Assembly (NCBI GenBank): GCA_030374765.1
Contig: JARGXX010000002.1
Location: 682,001-746,000, forward strand
Reading direction: 5' to 3'
Length of the DNA stretch: 64,000 nucleotides
Origin: Agarophyton chilense
Taxonomy: Eukaryota; Rhodophyta; Florideophyceae; Gracilariales; Gracilariaceae
Shown: piece after piece, positions 1 to 9,708 of the stretch
Layout: each line of letters starts with the position of its first letter
Numbering within the stretch: position 1 is the first letter of the stretch
The notes under the pieces: model-generated
Databases searched by the model: none
What the model was told of the DNA's origin: nothing
The model's input: only the letters and a program-made list of their open reading frames with translations
Translations under genes and position numbers: made by a program

Positions 1-2
1 GT

Positions 3-1220
3 GACCTTGAGGAGACGGTGTACATGGAGCAGCCAACAGGTTTTGTGCAGCAAGGTAACGAGGATCTGGTGTGTCGTTTGAAGAAAGCCATCTATGGGCT
101 ACGACAGGCACCCAGACAGTGGCATGCAAAGATATACTCGTTCCTTGTTGAGGAGATGCAGTTGACGCCAAATGACGCAGATGAGTGTGTGTACCGCGGA
201 AAGATACTGGGATTTGTTGTTTTGATTGCTCTATACGTTGATGAATTGCTTATTGCAAGTCCGAGCATGAAGACAATGGATCGTGTAAAGGCAGAGCTGT
301 CGTCTCGGTTCCACATGAAAGACCTCTATCAAGCTCGCATGGTACTCGGATTCGAGATCCACCGTGACAGAGTTAAGCGAGAGTTGTATCTGACTCAGTC
401 TGCGTACACACAAAAGGTCTTGGAACGTTTTGGCATGCACCAGTCCAAACCAGTTGACACTCCAATGGAAGTTGGCATGGACCTGTCTGCGATTCAGGAT
501 GTACTCAGGGAGGTGCCGTACCGTCCGGCAATTGGCTGTCTCATGTACTTGTCTGTAGGAACTCGTCCAGATATCTCATACGCGGTGTCCAAACTTGCCA
601 AGTATGTTGAGAAACCTGGAGAGATTCACTGGAAGGCAGTCAAACGTGTGCTTCGCTATCTCAACGGTACTTGTACATTTGGTCTCACCTACGGCTTAAA
701 CACCGATTTGGCACTTCAAGGCTACGTGGACTCTGACTGGGCAGGCGATGTTGCAAACCGCAAGTCTACCAGTGGGTACTTGTTCATGATGGCTGGAGGT
801 CCTGTGTCATGGTGTTCACGTCAGCAAGAAGTGGTTGCACTGTCTAGTGCTGAAGCTGAGTATGTGAGTCTGTGCAGTGGTTCCAAAGAGGCCATCTGGC
901 TTAGGCGTTTGTGGAATGGCATCGGCATAGTCATTGGAGTAGAAGTGGACGATTCGGTAAAGTTGCTTGTTGAACCAACGCCTGTATATGTTGAAAATCA
1001 AGGGTGCATTGACCTTGCCCGAAATGGCGTTGTCAACAAGCGTACCAAGCATATCGACATTCGTTTTCACTTTACTCGAGAAGCTCTACGTGACAAGTCG
1101 ATTGTGTTGTTCTACTGCCCTACCGATTGCATGACTGCCGATATGCTCAACAAACCACTTTGCCGTGTGAAGCACGAGAGGTTCCGTGAAGACAGTGGCG
1201 TCCGACACCTAGACCTTTGA
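3..1220 (+). CDS. A1 gag-pol, C-terminal part (reverse transcriptase end and RNase H)
   Basis: The reading frame is open from the window edge to the stop at 1218-1220. The first residues (DLEETVYMEQP) lie in the middle of copia reverse transcriptase. They are followed by the AIYGLRQAPRQWH block and the YVD active-site block. After the connection region come the RNase H motifs: YVDSDWAGD near 725-750, the SSAEAEY block near 845-865 and KHIDIRFHF near 1046-1070. In a live element these enzymes copy genomic RNA into cDNA inside virus-like particles. The same stretch is the C-terminal 405 residues of A2. This is an edge fragment of a retroelement, not a host gene. Confidence 0.93.
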   Translation, partial: DLEETVYMEQPTGFVQQGNEDLVCRLKKAIYGLRQAPRQWHAKIYSFLVEEMQLTPNDADECVYRGKILGFVVLIALYVDELLIASPSMKTMDRVKAELSSRFHMKDLYQARMVLGFEIHRDRVKRELYLTQSAYTQKVLERFGMHQSKPVDTPMEVGMDLSAIQDVLREVPYRPAIGCLMYLSVGTRPDISYAVSKLAKYVEKPGEIHWKAVKRVLRYLNGTCTFGLTYGLNTDLALQGYVDSDWAGDVANRKSTSGYLFMMAGGPVSWCSRQQEVVALSSAEAEYVSLCSGSKEAIWLRRLWNGIGIVIGVEVDDSVKLLVEPTPVYVENQGCIDLARNGVVNKRTKHIDIRFHFTREALRDKSIVLFYCPTDCMTADMLNKPLCRVKHERFREDSGVRHLDL

Positions 1221-1230
1221 AGTCAGTGAC

Positions 1231-1240
1231 AGAGGGGGAG
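1231..1240 (+). other. A1 polypurine tract
   Basis: AGAGGGGGAG directly abuts the TGTTGG start of the 3' LTR. This is the usual place and make-up of the plus-strand primer. The same tract precedes the A2 LTR at 13745-13754. Confidence 0.9.
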
Positions 1241-1928
1241 TGTTGGCTGTTGACCCTGTGCTGTCACTGAAAAACAAAAGTGCAGGGGAGCATGGGCTGT
1301 TTTGGAGGGTGCCCCTGGAAAAGCGCATATGCGTGTCAGTCGGATCTCAACGTGAACTCGGGCTGTGATTGGCTACTGCAAATGTGCACATGCAATGTGG
1401 TGTGTACAAGTGGTATGGCACTATTGGGTTTGTCTGTGGTACACGTGTGTACGTGGTCTACTTGTACTACTGTGCACGCTGTTCAATATGTCCAGCTGGT
1501 GTACTATGAACACATCTCACAAGGTGTAACGAATGTACTTGGAGAAGAGACGTGACATGTGTATTACAGGAGACTTGGTGTACTGTGCTGGAACGTGAAT
1601 GTGTATGGAGGCGGATTGCAAGTAGTGTATGCTGGCATATTGAATTTGTGCACACGTCAGTGTAATTATGGGCTGTGCACTGTATATTGCCTTGTTGTGC
1701 GCTGCAATGAACATTGACTAGGGTTAATGTCATGCTTGAATATGATTGGTAGTATTGAGTGTCCCTGCTTTGTAGTCTAGGGTTTACTTTGAGTTGGAGT
1801 CTAGACAGCTGACGTTTTGAAGTAGTATATAAGTGAAAGTTTGAGCGCCTCCAAGTAAATCCAAGCCAGAGCTGGCGAACTTCCTTTTCATTCCCTCAAC
1901 CTTTCCTTCAGCTTTTCCCTTTCCATCA
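1241..1928 (+). repeat. A1 3' LTR (family A)
   Basis: The repeat runs from TGTTGG to CCATCA and is 688 bp. It holds the CGCATATGCG palindrome at 1324-1333, GATTGGCTACTGCAAAT ending at 1383, and a TATA-like TATATAAG at 1826-1833. It matches the A2 3' LTR at 13755-14442. Short open frames inside it are chance frames. Confidence 0.95.
1826..1833 (+). promoter_or_regulatory. TATA-like box in family A LTR
   Basis: TATATAAG lies about 100 bp before the LTR end. It recurs in the other full A LTRs (for example at 8405-8412 in A2) and, as TATATAAG, in the C LTR near 62476. It is the best candidate core promoter. The start site is not known. Confidence 0.6.
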
Positions 1929-1933
1929 CCGCG
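1929..1933. repeat. Target site duplication CCGCG, right copy, of A1
   Basis: CCGCG directly follows the A1 LTR. The left partner lies outside the window, but the same five bases flank A2 on both sides (7815-7819 and 14443-14447). Confidence 0.8.
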
Positions 1934-4900
1934 AAGGTAACGAAGAACGCGCTTTGGCGCCTTGTGACAGTAGGCCGTGGGCGATTTCTGAAAACGAGCC
2001 AAGATTAGGACGGGTGCTAATATATCCAACCGAGTTCTCAGTGCCAAATACAAAAGCGATCCAATGATCTGCTGGTACAGCTGAGTATCCTGGATGGATT
2101 TGTCTTTCTCAGATGTCCACCCGGTTAAAAAAGATTCTACCATAGGGGTGCATGCCGGCTTGGATCGCTGAAACCCGAAACGGCGCAACACGCTTTCCGT
2201 GTACAGTGACTGACCAAGATACAGCGACACAGGTCGACCATCTGAATCTAAAGTCCATTTGAATTCAACGCCGAGGTACAAGTTCACTTCGTCCGCCACA
2301 CGCAGCTCGTAAAACGACTTAAGCTCCTCCAAAATCGCATCACGTTCCATGGCAGAAGTTGTGAATATTAGCAAGTCATCCACATAAACTAGCACGAACG
2401 CATCCTCATTGCTGTCGTTTTGGCGGCGAAACACGCAAGGTGCACTCGGTAACTCTTCAAAACATATGCTTTTCATATCCTTGCATAGTTTGTTGTGCCA
2501 TGCCAAGTGCGCTTGCTTCAGTCCATAGATAGCCTTGAGCAATTTGAAGCATCGTGAAGTCACGCCAGGTATACCTCGAGGTGACATGATCCACACATCT
2601 TCTTCAAGTTCGCCATTGAGAAACGCAGTCTTCACATCCACCTGTACCACATACATGCGCAAGCATAACGTCAGATACAAGAATATGCGAACCAAAGAGA
2701 ACGAAACAACTGGTGCATAGGTCTCCATGTAGTCCTGACCATATGTTTGGTGGTTTCCACCGGCTACAACACGAGCCTTAAAACGTTCAACTGACCCATC
2801 AGCATTGCGCTTTACCTTCAGTATGACGTGAGTTGGTAGTGGTTGTGAAGCAGGAGAGTCATCAGGTTTCCAAGTTTGCTTCGACTCCAATGATGAAAAC
2901 TCTTCATCGACGGCTGCTTGCCACATGGTACGCTCCTCCGCACTGGCAGACATTGCCTCCTTGAGTGAGGGCTCATCACTAGTAGTGACTTTGACTTGCG
3001 ATCTACAGTGAGCAGACCCTGCCATGAACCACCTCAGAGGTTGACGGCGCGTGCGCCGCGGGTAGCGTGGTTCCGTATCAGCGTTGGCAGATGTATCAAG
3101 GTCATCAGCAGCACTTTCGTCATCACTTTCGGAATCCTGTGCATCGTCTTCATTGCTGCCGGAGTCTGACTCCGACTGCCTGAGTGCTGGAATCAGGTGC
3201 GAGGATCCGTCATGAACCACCTCCTCCTCAACATTATCGACGGAGAAGGTATCCGATTCGTCATCAATGCTATCACATAATCCCATATCAGAGCTATAGT
3301 CAGCATCTGACGCACTTTCATCATCCATGTAGTTGGCAAGAGATGATGCGCCAGGGAACTTGGATTCATCAAAAGTAACATGTCGTGACTCAATAATACG
3401 CGGAGTACCGTCATTATCAACGACGAGTACCTTGTACACACCATGCTCAAGAGTCTCCAAGTACACTCCCTCAAGTGCACGAGACTCGAACTTGGGTCCA
3501 CGCGGAGTCCTTAGCACGAATGCAGCGCATCCAAACACACGCACGTGCTTCAACAAAGGTTTATTTCCAGTTACCAGAAAGTAGGGACTGTTGTTAACAG
3601 TAGAATGTTGCACTCGATTACGCACAAAGATAACATGTTTCAGCGCATATGGCCACAAACATTCTGGTAGCTCGGCTTGGATCAGCAACGATCGAGCAGC
3701 TTCCACCATGGTACGATTGATGCGCTCAGCTATAGCGTTGTGTTCGGGGGTGTATGGAGCAGAGAAAGAAGTGAGGCCATGTTCTGGTGCCAAGTTCTCT
3801 TGCAGGGCAATATATTCTTCTGCACCGTCCGAGTGCAAACTTTTGATATGCACTCCTCCAAGCTGCTTAAACTTTGCCGCAATACCCACAAACACATCAC
3901 TAAGAGCACTGCGATGGATCACCAGACCTAGGAACACATACCGTGAGTGATCATCGAGGAATGTACATGCATATTGAAACTTTTCCGGAAAAGACTTTTC
4001 CAGAGGACCTACAATATCCGAGTGCACAATGTCACCAACCGCGGATGCATGTTCAAAGTGACCTGGGAACGGAAGCTTATGAGCTTTGCCAAGTCGACAT
4101 GCTCGGCATACCTCCTCCATGTCACACAAGTGCGGCACTCCATCTGCGTACTTGTGTACATGTTGCAGATCACGTTGGTTGATGTGAGCCAGTCGTCGGT
4201 GCCACAGTTGAGTCTCCGTAGACTTTGTCGAAAGCGCAAGTTCCACACCAGCATGCCCTAAAGGTTGAGGCAGTGTGTACATGCGAGATACCTTGTCACG
4301 ATCACCAATGCCCACCTCAAAACCATTTGACTCTAGCGTCAAACGTACACTATGACGACCGAAGAGCGACTCAATACCTTTGTCGGCCAAACACCCGGTT
4401 GAAACCAAGTTGTATCCCAGAGCGGGGGTCAGTAGGGCATCACTCAGACGTATGTTCGCATTGTCCAAAGGAATGATCACCTCTCCGCGTTGTTTAGATA
4501 CAACAGATGTGTTATCGGCAAGCATCACTGTCCTTTCGTCGCAAGGTTCAAGTGAACCGGGCACGAACGCACAAACAGAATGGAAGCAATGTACTGTCGC
4601 ACCGCTGTCTGCGTAGGTACTCAGGTCATTCGGCGGAACTATAGTGGTCCTTTCCACAGTTGCACCAGCAATTTCGATTTTGCCAGACTTTCCAGAAGAC
4701 TTGCTCGAGGCGCTTCTACCACTACTGCCACCCATTCTCTTGGGTTGTGGCGACAGTTTATCGAGGATACTCTGCGGCAAGTGGTTGTCCGGGTTGTCCG
4801 GATTCATAAAGCAACGATCTTGTGTGTGTCCATCGCGATCACAGAAGTCGCAATGATGTCCATTGCTCGATCCTGAACGATCAAATGATGACGACTTCAA

Positions 4901-5701
4901 GGCGGCAGCAAGTGCACGAGCAGTAGACTCAATGTCGGAGTGACCATCAGACTCCTCATCTTCGTTGTTTGCACTACTGCGGGTACGATTAGTCGATTCA
5001 GAATGTCGACCAGATTTTTTCCTGCCCTTCTTCTTGCGACGTGAACTACGTCCAGACGGCCTTGCAGACACCTGTTTCGCGTTGTATTCATCTATGAGGG
5101 TCGTGGCCACGTAGTCCCATGTAAGCTCAGCGATATCCTTGGTTCGAAGAGCTGCAGCAGTAGACTCCAGTGTGCAATTGGGATCAATAGAAGCAAGTAA
5201 CATGGGAGCTTTGTGCGACTCCGGTACTGCCGCATCCTTCCCCATGCGCTCTAACTGAGCAAATAACGCCGTGTACTGGTCCACATAGCCTGACATATTC
5301 TGACCATTGTATCCCATACGGAATAGTTGAGTCTGCACAGCAATTCTGGATACAGTACGATTGGACGCATACCGTGCATCAAGTAATGCAAGCATGCGCG
5401 CCGGGTCGTCGTCGACATCCATGACCACACGAAGTGGCGCATCACCCAAGGCGCATATTATGATTCCACATGCCTTCTCGCGCTTGGCGACAACTCGAGC
5501 GCTATCAATAGCGGTATCCGATGTTGCTTCATTAGTTGCTGAATATCCAGAATCGGATTCCACAACGTTCCACACACCTTTAACACGGCATGCAGCACGA
5601 AGGCGATGGCGCCATAGGGCATAATCATCACCACGCCTTCCATGAAAACGAGGGATTTTCATCCCGGTAGTACTTTCGGATTCCATTTCCGTGTCCGACA
5701 T
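1929..5701 (-). CDS. B1 gag-pol, N-terminal part
   Basis: The frame starts with ATG at 5701 (MSDTEMESES). It holds in order a copia-type Gag, a basic stretch rich in KKKGRKKS, a CCHC knuckle (CDFCDRDGHTQDRC), the DSG protease motif, the HHCC and DDE integrase parts, an acidic hinge, and reverse transcriptase with YVDD near 2375-2385. It ends at the A1 junction, about two thirds through the connection between reverse transcriptase and RNase H. The open frame runs on a little into A1's LTR, but that tail is not part of the element's protein. The layout matches the whole copies B3 and B8. Confidence 0.9.
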
Positions 5702-6604
5702 ATTTCAGTCTGTTATCCACGAAGCAGATAGAACGGACCCAAACGAAATTAATTAGTAGAGGGAAGCAGAGTGAGGGACTCAATGCCTTGGGAAGTTTAA
5801 GAAAAGGGCCACGAGCAGTGATGAATTCGTGGCCGAGCTTGCCCGAACGGAGTATCCCAACTCAAACGTTCGACAGCGAGGACGACAGCGGAGACTTTTG
5901 ACGTAGCCTGCAACGCTCACCGAGACGCGTCTCGTACGCGATCACAAGCGGAGCTCGGGTGCTCCCACGCTTGGAGTATACTCACGGGCAGTGGCAGAAG
6001 GCGTACCCGGAACAGACAAACTTCTCGACTTCGGGTTGAAACTTCTTGATTGAACCTACCGAGACTTGCTCGAGGTAGGCGGGCGCACTGGCGCGAGAAA
6101 CTACCTCCGCTACCCTAAAGGATGATCCCCTGGACCCTGGTTACTCTCTCCAGGTGAGGTACGCTTTGATTACCTACCGAACTCTGCGCACTTCAGAGTC
6201 CGGCGCTTTTAGTCCCTACGAGGCGTCCCAAGGAGGGAGGGGTGTCGTCAAGATACACTTCCCCCAGTTGACCCAAGCTAGCCTCTTGCGGGAAAGTAGC
6301 GCGGTCGTGCGGTGTAGTACGGTTGCTCCTACACTTCCAAGCCCAATTCATCGACCTCCGTACTCTACGGACGGAGAGCAGGATTTGGCAGACTTCCCGG
6401 TCTCGTGCCAAGGGGGTACTAACAAACGCGATATGTTTTCGCCACCAAGGAGGAAGTCCGCAGGGTACACGCCTGTCGCAAAACAAAATAACTTCTTGAA
6501 TCCAGATGAGCGTTAGTCGTAGATCGCGCACCTGTCGCAGTAGGGAATCTTCTTGAATCCAAATAAATGTTAGTAGAGCGTGACGTCTGCGAAGAGTCGA
6601 CGCT
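5702..6604 (-). other. B1 leader (untranslated 5' region)
   Basis: About 0.9 kb lies between the primer site and the Gag start. No credible coding frame is seen. It holds a copy of the conserved folded block at 6079-6285. Confidence 0.8.
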
Positions 6605-6618
6605 CTGGGCCCATAACC
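6605..6618 (-). promoter_or_regulatory. B1 primer binding site, half-tRNA type
   Basis: The plus strand reads CTGGGCCCATAACC, which is the anticodon stem-loop sequence of initiator tRNA-Met. The element RNA (minus strand) is therefore complementary to an internal tRNA segment and not to the tRNA 3' end, as known for Drosophila copia. Confidence 0.88.
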
Positions 6619-7291
6619 TCACAACGTGAGCGCAGGTTAGGTAAAGGAAAAGGAAGAAGAGGGGGAAAAGACGAGAAGAAGAGAAAAATAAAAGAAGAGA
6701 AACAAAGGAAGGTAGTCAGCCTTGACAATTTACTTCGATCGTTGGCGACCGTCATTGAAAACTATATCTACCTCGCACGCACTTCCGCCGCCGGTGCTGA
6801 CCGTCGGCGGGTCACCCACGTCTCACACCTTGCCACTGTGCGACGAGGAGTTGCGCGCCAAAACAATTTCAAACATGAAGCATATCAAATAAAAACTCAA
6901 AAAATCATCCAAAGTGGTGCGCCAGTGCCAACCACCCCGCGCAGCCCAGATTCGGCTGTTACGGCCAAACCCCGTATCCAGCCCACATTCGCACATTCTC
7001 TCCAACTGCATAGCCCGTGCTCATTCAGCGCTCTCGTCCAATCAAATCGCTCCACTTGGGCCGAAGCCCCAACACGCCCCATTAGAACCAGACCACTTGT
7101 CCATACCACGTTGCATGAGGGCATTTGCAGTAGCCAATCAGATGGCCGTTTCACGTTGAGATTGAGATGAGGCGCATATGCGTTTTTCCGCGGAGGGTGC
7201 CCAAAAGTGCCCATGCTTAAATCCACTTTTTGTTTTCCACTATTTCCAACACTCCAAAGGGCTTGGGGGCACAGTCGACCAAACCTCAACA
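6619..7291 (-). repeat. Family B LTR shared by B1 (5') and B2 (3')
   Basis: The LTR is 673 bp. Its left side carries a primer site (B1's) and its right side a polypurine tract (B2's, the reverse of AGTCGAGGAGGAG). One LTR thus serves two neighbouring copies. A pair of separate insertions would leave two LTRs and target duplications here. Confidence 0.93.
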
Positions 7292-7819
7292 CTCCTCCTC
7301 GACTGCTCGGCCAAGTCCAACACGGTCCACGTTATTGTTGTGAAGACCTGGGCCAAGTGGTTTAGTTAAGAAGTCCGCATCATTGTCTTCACTTGGAACG
7401 TACGTCACATTGATGTGACTATCCTTGACTAGTTCCCGAACGAAGTGCAACTTAACGTCAATGTGCTTAGCGCGACCCGACGGACAGCGTTCACCAGTTG
7501 CCCAGTCAATGGCGCACTGGTTGTCCGAACGAATGGGCACAGCACCTTGCACTTTCCATCCAATCTCTTTAAGCACACGCTTCAACCAAATAACCTCCTG
7601 ACACGCAAGCGTCAAAGCATAATACTCGGCCTCGCCGGTAGACAACGCCACCGAAGCCTGTTTTCTTGCGCCCCACATGCATGTCGCTTTGCCAAGCTTC
7701 ACTAAGAAACCAGACATTGACTTGCGATCACGCGTGTCCGCAGCGTAGTCAGAGTCAACGTACGCCTCCAGTTTCACCATGCCAGAGTGATAGTGCACAC
7801 CATGTTCAGTTGTACCGCG
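7292..7819 (-). pseudogene. B2 gag-pol, RNase H end
   Basis: This is the C-terminal part of family B Pol, cut from its upstream part by A2. It shows YVDSDYAADTRDRKS, STGEAEYYAL, AKHIDVKLHFV and the closing TYVPSEDNDADFLTKPLG motif. The stop codon lies just inside the LTR at 7286-7288. The polypurine tract overlaps the last Glu codons. Confidence 0.9.
7815..7819. repeat. Target site duplication CCGCG, left of A2
   Basis: CCGCG borders the A2 5' LTR and is repeated right after the 3' LTR at 14443-14447. The two copies of B sequence rejoin here without loss. Confidence 0.93.
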
Positions 7820-8506
7820 TGTTGGCTGTTGACCCTGTGCTGTCACTGAAAAACAAAAGTGCAGGGGAGCATGGGCTGTTTTGGAGGGTGCCCCTGGAAA
7901 AGCGCATATGCGTGTCAGTCGGATCTCAACGTGAACTCGGGCTGTGATTGGCTACTGCAAATGTGCACATGCAATGTGGTGTGTACAAGTGGTATGGCAC
8001 TATTGGGTTTGTCTGTGGTACACGTGTGTACGTGGTCTACTTGTACTACTGTGCACGCTGTTCAATATGTCCAGCTGGTGTACTATGAACACATCTCACA
8101 AGGTGTAACGAATGTACTTGGAGAAGAGCGTGTCATGTGTATTACAGGAGACTTGGTGTACTGTGCTGGAACGTGAATGTGTATGGAGGCGGATTGCAAG
8201 TAGTGTATGCTGGCATATTGAATTTGTGCACACGTCAGTGTAATTATGGGCTGTGCACTGTATATTGCCTTGTTGTGCGCTGCAATGAACATTGACTAGG
8301 GTTAATGTCATGCTTGAATATGATTGGTAGTATTGAGTGTCCCTGCTTTGTAGTCTAGGGTTTACTTTGAGTTGGAGTCTAGACAGCTGACGTTTTGAAG
8401 TAGTATATAAGTGAAAGTTTGAGCGCCTCCAAGTAAATCCAAGCCAGAGCTGGCGAACTTCCTTTTCATTCCCTCAACCTTTCCTTCAGCTTTTCCCTTT
8501 CCATCA
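7820..8506 (+). repeat. A2 5' LTR
   Basis: The LTR is 687 bp, from TGTTGG to CCATCA. The conserved 60-bp U3 block lies at 7903-7962 and the TATA-like box near 8405-8412. The primer site follows directly. Confidence 0.96.
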
Positions 8507-8520
8507 GGTTATGGGCCCAG
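8507..8520 (+). promoter_or_regulatory. A2 primer binding site, half-tRNA type
   Basis: GGTTATGGGCCCAG starts on the first base after the LTR. It is the exact complement of CTGGGCCCATAACC in the anticodon arm of animal-type initiator tRNA-Met. Drosophila copia is known to use a 5' half of that tRNA as primer through the same motif. Confidence 0.9.
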
Positions 8521-9708
8521 CCCCGCTGACCTCTGCCGTCTAGTTCGTCTCTCGCCGCTCTCCCGCACCGCCGTTCACCCGTTTCGCTGTTCTATTCTCT
8601 TCGTTTCCGCCGTAGTAGCCGTTTCGTCGGGTGTGTGACCGTATCGTGGGTTGGTGTTGGTATTTTCTTTCGGTCTTGCGTTACTCCCTGAGGGCGTTGT
8701 GATGGTAGTGGTTGGACGTTGTTATCGTGATTGTGTTTGGGTGCTCGTTGTTGCCCGTGTTTGTCGATCGCTATCCGTTTCGTTTGGTCTCCCTCTCTTT
8801 CGTTGTTTTGTGGATCCCTGCGTCGTGTTGCAGGTTCTGATCTGAGAGGTTGAGGACCGTGTTTGTTGAAGTCTGGGCCTGGAGTTCTTGGCTCAGCGTT
8901 CGTGTGTGTTTTTGTGTTTGGTCTGCATCTTTGCCTGTGCGACGAGCGGTTGATCCGAGGTACTTTGGGTGATTCCTTGTACTCGGGGACGTTAGCCTGG
9001 CGGCTTGAACCAAAGCAGGTGTACTGTCAAGCGGGTTCCCCACTGGTCCTTTTAGGGCGGATAACAGTGACGGTCGAAAGATCTGGTTGAACTTTGCGGG
9101 TGCATTTGTGGACGGGGTGCCGTGGCGCACTGCATTTGGCTGGTTGTTTGACTTTGTGTGTGAGCCCGACCTTTGTGGTTGGGCACTTGGACTGTTGTGA
9201 ACAGCATCCATAAGGAGCTTTTGATCCGCAGTACGCGGGGAGGCGACGTTTCGAAGGCTGACCTCCTTTTCAGGATCAGGCCGCGTGCGATCTTCATTGA
9301 TTGCTCGTTAGAAGCGTATCTTGGTGTTGAAGTAGCTTCGGTTTCGAGGTCGCGCTAGTTCTTGAAAGAGGCCAGAGAGGGTCAACTTGGTGAAGGCATA
9401 TCTTCGGTCATTAACCATCCTCTGGAAGCCTCGTAAGGAGCAACGCGCCTTCTCCTTTTGACGTGGGAGGAGGTAGACTGCAGAAAAACGTTATCTACCC
9501 AGAAGAGCTCTGGGGGCCAGGGGTCCGACCTTTAGGGACGCGGGTATAGGAAGCCCTGCCAGTGCGCCCGCAGACTATTGTCTGTTCAATCTTGAAGACT
9601 TATTTGTTGTTTGTTGTTTTTACTTTGTTGTTGTTGTCTGTTGTTGTTGTTCACTTGTCTGTTGCTGTCAAGCCATCTCTCTCGGCCTCTTGTGACACTT
9701 TGCACACC
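8521..9708 (+). other. A2 leader
   Basis: About 1.2 kb lies between the primer site and the ATG at 9709. It is T/G rich, and I see no sense-strand gene in it. Its last part holds the conserved folded block (9368-9571) and then a run rich in TTG repeats (9600-9660). The frame of Gag is open upstream of the ATG back to a GTG at 9562 and would add a hydrophobic stretch. This is discussed under findings. Confidence 0.8.
9368..9571 (+). promoter_or_regulatory. Conserved folded leader RNA block, family A form
   Basis: The block opens with GAGGC, which can pair with GCCTC at 9428-9432. Further hairpins follow: GGTAGA with TCTACC (around 9474-9498), CCCAGA with TCTGGG (9498-9514), and GGG with CCC around TATAGG (9542-9556). 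It ends in GCCAGTGCGCCCGC. GGGTCAACT, CCTTTAGGG and GCCAGT-CGCCCGC are shared with the family B leader, and the stems differ in sequence but stay paired. Its role is unknown; packaging, dimerisation or translation control are possible. Confidence 0.6.

Larger units (their letters stand above)
1..1928 (+). mobile_element. A1: 3' part of a family A copia element
   Basis: This is the 3' end of a Ty1/copia element, cut only by the window edge. It holds the end of reverse transcriptase, RNase H, a polypurine tract and the 3' LTR. It matches 12514-14442 (element A2) almost base for base. The flank after its LTR, CCGCG at 1929-1933, is the same insertion point used by A2 in B2, so A1 and A2 appear to be duplicated copies of one insertion event. 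The 5' part lies left of the window. Confidence 0.95.
1929..7291 (-). mobile_element. B1: family B copia element, 3' part cut off by A1
   Basis: Read on the minus strand, this copy has its 5' LTR at 6619-7291, a primer site at 6605-6618, a leader, gag, protease, integrase and most of reverse transcriptase. At 1933/1929 it meets A1, which was inserted near the start of its RNase H region. The rest of B1 would lie left of the window. The 5' LTR is also the 3' LTR of B2, so B1 and B2 form a head-to-tail chain. It is broken by the A1 insertion, and the part seen is otherwise open. Confidence 0.93.

Noticed and set aside
1784-5701. A 1305-codon frame with a short odd tail
   Set aside because: The tail lies in the A1 LTR. 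The real B1 part ends at 1929.
6580-7170. A 196-codon frame rich in Lys and Arg, recurring at every family B LTR
   Set aside because: It is LTR sequence read in antisense, purine-rich at its start. It recurs only because the LTR recurs, and it shows no domain.
7859-8176. Cys-rich small protein in family A LTRs, recurring many times
   Set aside because: It lies wholly inside the LTR, changes length between copies and overlaps the proposed promoter part. A chance frame is more likely.
9600-9660. TTG-repeat run as a microsatellite or as a splice acceptor tract
   Set aside because: The run is short and imperfect, and no matching donor or branch site can be supported from sequence alone.
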